The notes under the pieces: model-generated | Told to the model about the DNA's origin: nothing | Databases searched by the model: none | Seen by the model: only the letters and a program-made list of their open reading frames with translations | Source of the DNA: CAZCGA01 sp964498075 | Lineage (GTDB): Bacteria > Desulfobacterota > Binatia > HRBIN30 | Length of the DNA: 12,382 nucleotides | Direction of reading: 5' to 3' | Assembly: GCA_964498075.1 (NCBI GenBank) | Contig: CAZCGA010000169.1 | Span: 1 to 12,382 of the forward strand | In this document: positions 7,731 through 12,382 of the stretch, in pieces | How positions within the stretch are numbered: the stretch's first letter is position 1 | Layout of the letters: the number at the start of each line of letters is the position of its first letter | Translations under genes and position numbers: made by a program

Positions 7731-9368
7731 TCAGGGCACGTCGTGCTTGTCGACGACGTCGATGACCAGCGTCGTCGTGTTGTTCGTCGGATCGAGGTTC
7801 GGGAGGGCCTCCGCATTCGGGCCCATCGCCGTCAGCGTCGCCGTACAGCGTACCGGCGACAACGGGTTCGGCGTCAGGAACGACGCCGCGTCGAAGGTCA
7901 GCGGCAGAGTGGCCGTCTTCGACGTTCCGCCCTTCACCAATGTCCCCGGGTCCGGGGTCATGTTGCTGGTGACGAAGTCAGGATCGCCGACGACGCCGCC
8001 GGGGCAGTTGGTCCCGGTGACCGCCAGCGTGATCCCGTCGCTGGTCGTCTCAACGTCGGCGTTCACCACGATCGGATGGACCTTCCGAATCACCGGCAGC
8101 ACCGCCAGCTTGCCGATCGTGACGGTTATCGGGTTGATGCTCTTGACGACGGACTCGTGCAATCCCGTTGTGGCCAACGGCGGGTCGTGTTTGTCGATGG
8201 TGTTCAGCTCGGCGGTCACGCCGTTGTTCCCGATCGTCGGGTCGAGGTTGGGCACGCCCACGTCGACCGTGAAGGTGAGATGGCAGCGGAACGGCGCCTT
8301 GAAGTTGTGGCTGGTAATCATGGCGCTGTCGATCATCACCGGCACCACCGCGGTCTTCGACTTGCCGCCGGCGATCAGCGCGGTATCGTCTGCGGTCAGG
8401 GGCGTCAGCGGTGTAAAGTCCGGCGTCCAGACGCTTACGCCGCTGCCACAATCCACGGCGGCGGCGGAGAGCGTCAGCGGCACCGGCGTCTTCTGCGTCG
8501 TCGGGTCGGCGTTGCGCACTTTGACGCGCACCTTCTTGATTACGGTCGGGTGCGCCGTCGGGATGGTGACGTTGACCGGCTTGACCGGAACGACGACGGC
8601 ATCGTGCATCGCCGTCGTCGCCGTCGGCGTCTGCGTGGGTGTCGGTGTTTGCGTCGGCGTCGGGGTCGACGTCGGCGGCACCATACACACGCCGTTCGCG
8701 CCCGGGACGTTGCAGATCTCGCCCCCCGGGCACGACGCTGTGGTGCAGCACGCCCCGTCGACGCAGAAGCCGGTGAGGCACTCCGTCCCGGACGAGCACG
8801 GCCCGCCGGCTTGTGAAGAGAAGATCGTCAGCGTGTCGAAGTTCGCCTGATCTCCGAAGGCGCCGTTGACACCATCCACTGCATTTCCCCAGCCAGTGAA
8901 CGTCACACTCGAGAACGAGGCCGGTGCCGTCCAGTTGAACGAGAAGATCGTGAAGCCGGAAACCGAGGCAGCCTTCCGAAAACTGTGCGTCATCTCCAGC
9001 CGGCCCGAGGGGCTGGGGTTGAGAAGGGTCTTGGTTCTGAAGAACGCGTCCGTCGAGCCGCCGACGGCAAACGTGCCGGCGGGAGCTGAGACATTGAACC
9101 CTCCTTCCGTCTGACCGCCGATGTTCATGATCTGCAACGTGTAGGTGTTCGTCGAACCCGGTGACACGGGTGACGGTCCGGTCAATGTGACCGTGGGTGC
9201 CGTGCCCCCGCTGTGACAGATATTGCACCCGAAGGCCGGGGCACCAGCCCACACATCGCTGGTGATACCAGTCGGGGTGGCGCGCACCTGCGCGGCCGCA
9301 CCGAGCATCAGGATGCACACCACCACCGAAACCAGCCGCGGCAGCCGCCGCGGATCGGTACTCGCCAT
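7731..9368 (-). CDS. Secreted choice-of-anchor V protein with CxxCH motif, Cys-rich segment and duplicated C-terminal module
   Basis: A 545-residue secreted protein, first gene of a two-gene operon. Residues 1-30 are a signal peptide (LVSVVVCILMLGAAA, cleavage near VRA). Residues ~40-185 resemble the choice-of-anchor V family: an early GCNICHSGG (47-55; C48, C51, H52), which also fits a single haem c site, then a beta-sandwich (VTLTGPSPVSPGSTNTYTLQ). Residues 191-228 are a small Cys-rich domain beginning CSSGTECLTGFCVDGACC, a pattern I associate with myxobacterial-type secreted proteins. A short TPTQT linker (233-250) follows, then two tandem beta-type modules (255-395 and 403-543), each with a Cys pair (C307/C362, C455/C508), homologous to the tail of the next protein. 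ATG 9368 has an AAGGAGG ribosome binding site 6 bases upstream; the open frame runs to 9938 but that extension is shadow. Function is unknown; a structural or redox surface protein is plausible. Confidence 0.9.
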   Translation of the reverse strand: MASTDPRRLPRLVSVVVCILMLGAAAQVRATPTGITSDVWAGAPAFGCNICHSGGTAPTVTLTGPSPVSPGSTNTYTLQIMNIGGQTEGGFNVSAPAGTFAVGGSTDAFFRTKTLLNPSPSGRLEMTHSFRKAASVSGFTIFSFNWTAPASFSSVTFTGWGNAVDGVNGAFGDQANFDTLTIFSSQAGGPCSSGTECLTGFCVDGACCTTASCPGGEICNVPGANGVCMVPPTSTPTPTQTPTPTQTPTATTAMHDAVVVPVKPVNVTIPTAHPTVIKKVRVKVRNADPTTQKTPVPLTLSAAAVDCGSGVSVWTPDFTPLTPLTADDTALIAGGKSKTAVVPVMIDSAMITSHNFKAPFRCHLTFTVDVGVPNLDPTIGNNGVTAELNTIDKHDPPLATTGLHESVVKSINPITVTIGKLAVLPVIRKVHPIVVNADVETTSDGITLAVTGTNCPGGVVGDPDFVTSNMTPDPGTLVKGGTSKTATLPLTFDAASFLTPNPLSPVRCTATLTAMGPNAEALPNLDPTNNTTTLVIDVVDKHDVP

Positions 9369-9411
9369 CAACGCCTCCTTACGAGTCGCGCGCCATGCAG
9401 GGACTGAGAGG

Positions 9412-9440
9412 ATTCTGTAGGGGCACGCCCGGAAGGTCAA
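9412..9440 (-). promoter_or_regulatory. Promoter of the choice-V/CHRD operon
   Basis: On the - strand, TTGACC (9440-9435) and CAGAAT (9417-9412) are exactly 17 bases apart. Transcription would start near 9405 and give a short leader of about 37 bases carrying the AAGGAGG site. This is the best promoter match in the window. Confidence 0.5.
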
Positions 9441-9508
9441 GCGATTTGCGCCGTGACCCCGGTCGCCCCCACGACCCGTCGAAGCTCCTCCATAGAGTAA
9501 CGCCTGAC

Positions 9509-9523
9509 CGACTACTATAGTCG
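9509..9523. promoter_or_regulatory. Palindrome CGACTA-CTA-TAGTCG
   Basis: A perfect 6-base inverted repeat with a 3-base centre, about 70 bases upstream of the operon -35. It could be an operator or simply a small hairpin. Its centre also resembles a -10 box (TATAGT on the - strand), but no properly spaced -35 was found. Confidence 0.25.
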
Positions 9524-9566
9524 TGACACCCGAGGCAAGTATCCACCGGCTGTCCGGCGCTTTCCT

Positions 9567-9581
9567 GGACGTTAAACGTCC
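9567..9581. terminator. Palindrome downstream of the small membrane protein gene
   Basis: GGACGTT (9567-9573) and AACGTCC (9575-9581) form a perfect inverted repeat about a central A, flanked by CCACC (9543-9547) and GGTGG (9583-9587). It starts 10 bases past the stop at 9592, where the right-hand operon should end. There is no T-tract; an operator is the alternative. Confidence 0.3.
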
Positions 9582-9591
9582 TGGTGGCAAT

Positions 9592-9849
9592 TCACGGGTG
9601 CTCCTTGGCCTTGCGTCGCAAGACGTCATCGAGGCCCCGGCGTTCGCCGGCGCTGAAGTCCTCGCCGCCCGGCGCCGGCACGGCTTCTCTGGTCGCTTGT
9701 GGCGCCCCCGTTGTCGCCGGATGTGCCTTGCTCCAAACGCGGCTGAACTCGTATGAAAAGGCAGCGTAGGAGACGAGCGCCGCGCCGAGCAGGAGCGCGG
9801 CGATAGCGAGCACGCGCCGCATCGTGCGCCGGCGGCGCCGCCTAGGCAT
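9592..9849 (-). CDS. Small single-pass membrane protein, unknown function
   Basis: An 85-residue protein with a very basic start (MPRRRRRRTMRR), one hydrophobic helix at about residues 13-33 (VLAIAALLLGAALVSYAAF) and a charged soluble tail ending in a short helix (EDFSAGERRGLDDVLRRK). The inside-positive rule predicts the N terminus in the cytoplasm and the tail in the periplasm; an uncleaved signal anchor is likely. I do not recognise the family. It starts 9 bases after the flavoprotein stop with no clear ribosome binding site, which suggests translational coupling and membership of the mutase operon; ATG 9822 (MRRVL) is the alternative start. The well-formed membrane helix and tight spacing argue that it is real, but short length and lack of a known family keep confidence moderate. 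Confidence 0.55.
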   Translation of the reverse strand: MPRRRRRRTMRRVLAIAALLLGAALVSYAAFSYEFSRVWSKAHPATTGAPQATREAVPAPGGEDFSAGERRGLDDVLRRKAKEHP

Positions 9850-9858
9850 ACGGGACGC

Positions 9859-11046
9859 TCACGCGTTGCGCACCGCCGAGACGTCGCCGCGCCACCAGGC
9901 GCGCGCTGCTTCCCAACCGCTGCGCTGGTCCCAACCATCGACGCCGTTGTACCAGCGGATGCCGATCTCCTGCGCCGAACGGCTGTGTGCGGCGAGGGCG
10001 AACCAGACGCGCCAGGTTGGGCCGTAGAAGAGCCGCACCGCGAGATGCAGCCGGCGCAGCTTCTTCCCCATCCACGACGCGGCCACGCTGCGTTCGTAGT
10101 CGGCGAAGGCGAAGTCGTGGCTCGTGAACGCCCGGGTCGCCGCGGCGGCGGCGCGCCGGCCGTACTCGAAGGCGTACGAGATCCCCTCCCCCATCAGCGG
10201 ATCGACGCCGGCGGCGTCACCCGCAAGCAGCACGTGCGGTGCGGCGATGCGCACGCCGCGGCCGTACCAGCGGATGGGAAACGACTGCACCGGCACCGCC
10301 GCGCCGCCCAGGCGGTCGATCTCGGCGCGCAACCAGCGCGTCAGCTGCGCACCGCTGCCCGGCGCGGTGACGGAGTACACGCCGACGTTGGCGTGCGGCA
10401 CGCCGTCGATGAGACAGGGAAAGGCCCACGCATAGCCGCGCAAGCCGTCACGCACGGGCACGAAGCTGAAGTCGTAGCGCTCGCTGCGAAAACCGTCCCA
10501 ATCGATCCGCTCGAGCGGCAGGTCGCACATCACGGCCTTGCCGACGCACTCGCGGCCGCCGTCGACCAGGCGCCGCCGCACCAGACTTCCCGAACCGTCG
10601 GCGCCAATGACCGCGCGCGCATGGTAGCTGCCGCGCTCCGTCTCGACGCGCACGCCGCCGTCGGCGCGCTGCACGTCGATGACCTTCTCATCCTCACGGA
10701 CCTCGACGCCACGCTCCCGGCAGGCGCGGACCAGCGAGTGATCGAACGCGTCGCGGCGCACGACGCGACACAGCTCCCGCCCCTCGTACGCCACCGTCCG
10801 TCCTGGGATCGCGACGCTGGCACGGTGGACGGTGGCGTTGGGAACCGAAAGCGGCACGTGCAGCTCTTCGAGGCAACGGAGCGTGTGCGGGATCAGTCCG
10901 CCGGCACAGACCTTGGGGCGCGAATGTCGCGCCTTCTCGAGGATCACGGTGTCGTGCGCCAATGCTGGATCCGCCGCCTGCAGGAACAGCGCGCTGGCGC
11001 TGCCGGCGGGACCGGACCCGACGATGACCACTGGACGGCGTTCCAT
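9859..11046 (-). CDS. Geranylgeranyl-reductase-family FAD-dependent oxidoreductase
   Basis: A 395-residue flavoprotein of the GG-reductase/digeranylgeranylglycerophospholipid reductase superfamily, complete in length. The N terminus has the dinucleotide-binding GSGPAGSASA (10-19), then K45-x-C47-A-G-G, the family's early Cys motif. The second FAD motif is VIGADGSGSLVRR (146-158), the substrate-pocket motif is YAWAFP (205-210), and the third FAD contact is LLAGDAAGVDPLMGEGI (273-289). Members reduce isoprenoid double bonds (chlorophyll or menaquinone side chains, archaeal lipids) or other unsaturated lipids; the substrate here cannot be read from sequence. The C-terminal ~90 residues are Trp/Arg-rich and may touch the membrane. 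ATG 11046 follows the small mutase subunit by 13 bases, with AGGA about 8 bases upstream, so it is in the mutase operon. A hypothetical link is reduction of a polyprenyl quinone or lipid. Confidence 0.9.
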   Translation of the reverse strand: MERRPVVIVGSGPAGSASALFLQAADPALAHDTVILEKARHSRPKVCAGGLIPHTLRCLEELHVPLSVPNATVHRASVAIPGRTVAYEGRELCRVVRRDAFDHSLVRACRERGVEVREDEKVIDVQRADGGVRVETERGSYHARAVIGADGSGSLVRRRLVDGGRECVGKAVMCDLPLERIDWDGFRSERYDFSFVPVRDGLRGYAWAFPCLIDGVPHANVGVYSVTAPGSGAQLTRWLRAEIDRLGGAAVPVQSFPIRWYGRGVRIAAPHVLLAGDAAGVDPLMGEGISYAFEYGRRAAAAATRAFTSHDFAFADYERSVAASWMGKKLRRLHLAVRLFYGPTWRVWFALAAHSRSAQEIGIRWYNGVDGWDQRSGWEAARAWWRGDVSAVRNA

Positions 11047-11059
11047 CGGTCAGTCCTGC

Positions 11060-11464
11060 TCAGGACCTTGCCGCGACGTGCTCCCGGACCCACGCGATGA
11101 TCTGATCGGTGGTCGCGCCGGGAGTGAAGATCTCGCGTACGCCTTGCCGTTTCAGCTGGTCGATATCTTCGGGGGGCACGATGCCGCCGCCGAAGATCGT
11201 GATGTCGTCGATGCCGCGGGCTTTGAGCTGCTCGATCACCGCCGGGAACAGGGTCAGGTGCGCACCGGACAGGATGCTCAAGCCGATGGCGTCGACGTCC
11301 TCTTGTGCGGCGGCTTCGGCGATCATCTCGGGCGTCTGGTGCAAGCCGGTGTAGATCACCTCGAAGCCCGCGTCACGCAAGGCACGGGCGATGATCTTGA
11401 CGCCGCGGTCGTGCCCATCGAGGCCCGGCTTGGCGACGAGAATACGCAGCCGTCGGGAGCCCAT
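11060..11464 (-). CDS. B12-binding small subunit of acyl-CoA mutase (methylmalonyl-CoA mutase type)
   Basis: A 134-residue cobalamin-binding subunit. The base-off/His-on signature is complete: D16-x-H18-x-x-G21 in LDGHDRG, S63-x-L65 (SIL) and the GGG run at 92-94 (FGGGIVPPED). H18 should ligate cobalt. This length and fold match the separate B12 subunits of split mutases (methylmalonyl-CoA mutase C-terminal subunit, IcmB, HcmB). Its partner large subunit is encoded just upstream on the same strand, with a repeat-derived insert of 119 bases between them. The complex rearranges the carbon skeleton of a CoA thioester in the cytoplasm, usually (R)-methylmalonyl-CoA to or from succinyl-CoA, in propionate metabolism. 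ATG 11464 has no convincing ribosome binding site, so it may depend on translation reading in from upstream. Confidence 0.93.
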   Translation of the reverse strand: MGSRRLRILVAKPGLDGHDRGVKIIARALRDAGFEVIYTGLHQTPEMIAEAAAQEDVDAIGLSILSGAHLTLFPAVIEQLKARGIDDITIFGGGIVPPEDIDQLKRQGVREIFTPGATTDQIIAWVREHVAARS

Positions 11465-11467
11465 GAC

Positions 11468-11583
11468 TCAGAGAATGCAACCGCCGATGCACGCCGATAC
11501 ACGCCGATGGAATAGAAAGCCATTCATCTCGTTCCTCATCTGCGTCCATCGGCGTTCATCGGCGGTTACGCTCCTCTTGTCAT

Positions 11584-11587
<4 letters not shown>
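11468..11587 (-). other. Repeat-derived mini-ORF between mutase subunits
   Basis: A 39-codon open frame starting MNDKRSVTADERRWTQ. Its ATG (11587-11585) overlaps the large-subunit stop as ATGA, and its TGA (11468-11470) ends 3 bases before the small-subunit ATG. The sequence is a palindromic dispersed-type repeat, so the peptide itself is probably meaningless; the frame could still carry ribosomes to the small subunit. Listed as 'other' because I doubt it is a selected protein. Confidence 0.35.
11479..11567. repeat. Palindromic intergenic repeat (CGCCGATG units)
   Basis: Two pairs of perfect 11-base arms: AACCGCCGATG (11479-11489) with CATCGGCGGTT (11557-11567), and ACGCCGATGGA (11501-11511) with TCCATCGGCGT (11545-11555). 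The left arm holds one extra ACGCCGAT unit. I recognise the style (CGCCGATGAACGC, translating as TADERRWTQ) as a repeat scattered between genes in many bacterial genomes; copy number here cannot be seen from one window. Confidence 0.75.

Positions 11588-12382
<795 letters not shown>

Noticed and set aside
9437..9493. 18-codon leader-like frame (MEELRRVVGATG) before the choice-V operon.
   Set aside because: No ribosome binding site, and its end overlaps the predicted -35 box, so it would lie upstream of the transcript.
9369..9938. N-terminal extension of the choice-V protein by 190 codons.
   Set aside because: Low-complexity Arg/Ala/Gly, overlaps the small membrane protein gene in another frame, and bypasses an ideal ribosome binding site and signal peptide at 9368.

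Overview
The window is GC-rich bacterial DNA from a Gram-negative-type genome with a large secretome. Three secreted proteins carry Thr/Pro 'TPTxTP' linkers or stalks; two head modules (CHRD, choice-of-anchor V) and a Cys-rich CxxGxECxxGxCxxGxCC segment are recognisable. This style, with a split B12-dependent acyl-CoA mutase, suggests the former Deltaproteobacteria (Myxococcota, Desulfobacterota or Binatota-like lineages). That placement is inference from protein style; there is no rRNA or other phylogenetic marker here.

Layout, left to right. Positions 1-250 are a block of REP-like hairpins. A secreted FecR-domain protein follows on + (268-1194). A short hairpin spacer separates it from a convergent giant on - (5057-1308): a 1249-residue secreted protein with an unrecognised head, a ~555-residue Thr/Pro/Arg/Ser stalk, six FG-GAP/VCBS-type calcium loops and a C-terminal dockerin-like pair. 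Divergent from it is a PP2C-family phosphatase on + (5349-6188); the two share a spacer with closely packed candidate promoters. Two GC hairpins separate the phosphatase from a convergent two-gene operon on - (9368-6269), led by a good promoter and two strong ribosome binding sites. It encodes a choice-of-anchor V protein with a CxxCH motif and a CHRD protein; both end in the same tandem beta-type module. At the right end a second - strand cluster runs 12382-9592: B12-dependent acyl-CoA mutase large subunit (cut by the window edge), a repeat-derived mini-ORF, the B12-binding small subunit, a geranylgeranyl-reductase-family flavoprotein and a small membrane protein.

How it fits together: the left two thirds is mostly envelope/secretome genes (FecR, stalk protein, CHRD and choice-V proteins) around one cytosolic signalling phosphatase. 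The right third is metabolism: a split carbon-skeleton mutase (methylmalonyl-CoA type most likely, but the selectivity residues lie outside the window) co-transcribed with an isoprenoid-reductase-like flavoenzyme. The most original element is the duplicated C-terminal module (~290 residues) shared by the two neighbouring secreted proteins behind unrelated heads. I see no CRISPR array, transposase, tRNA, rRNA or phage gene.
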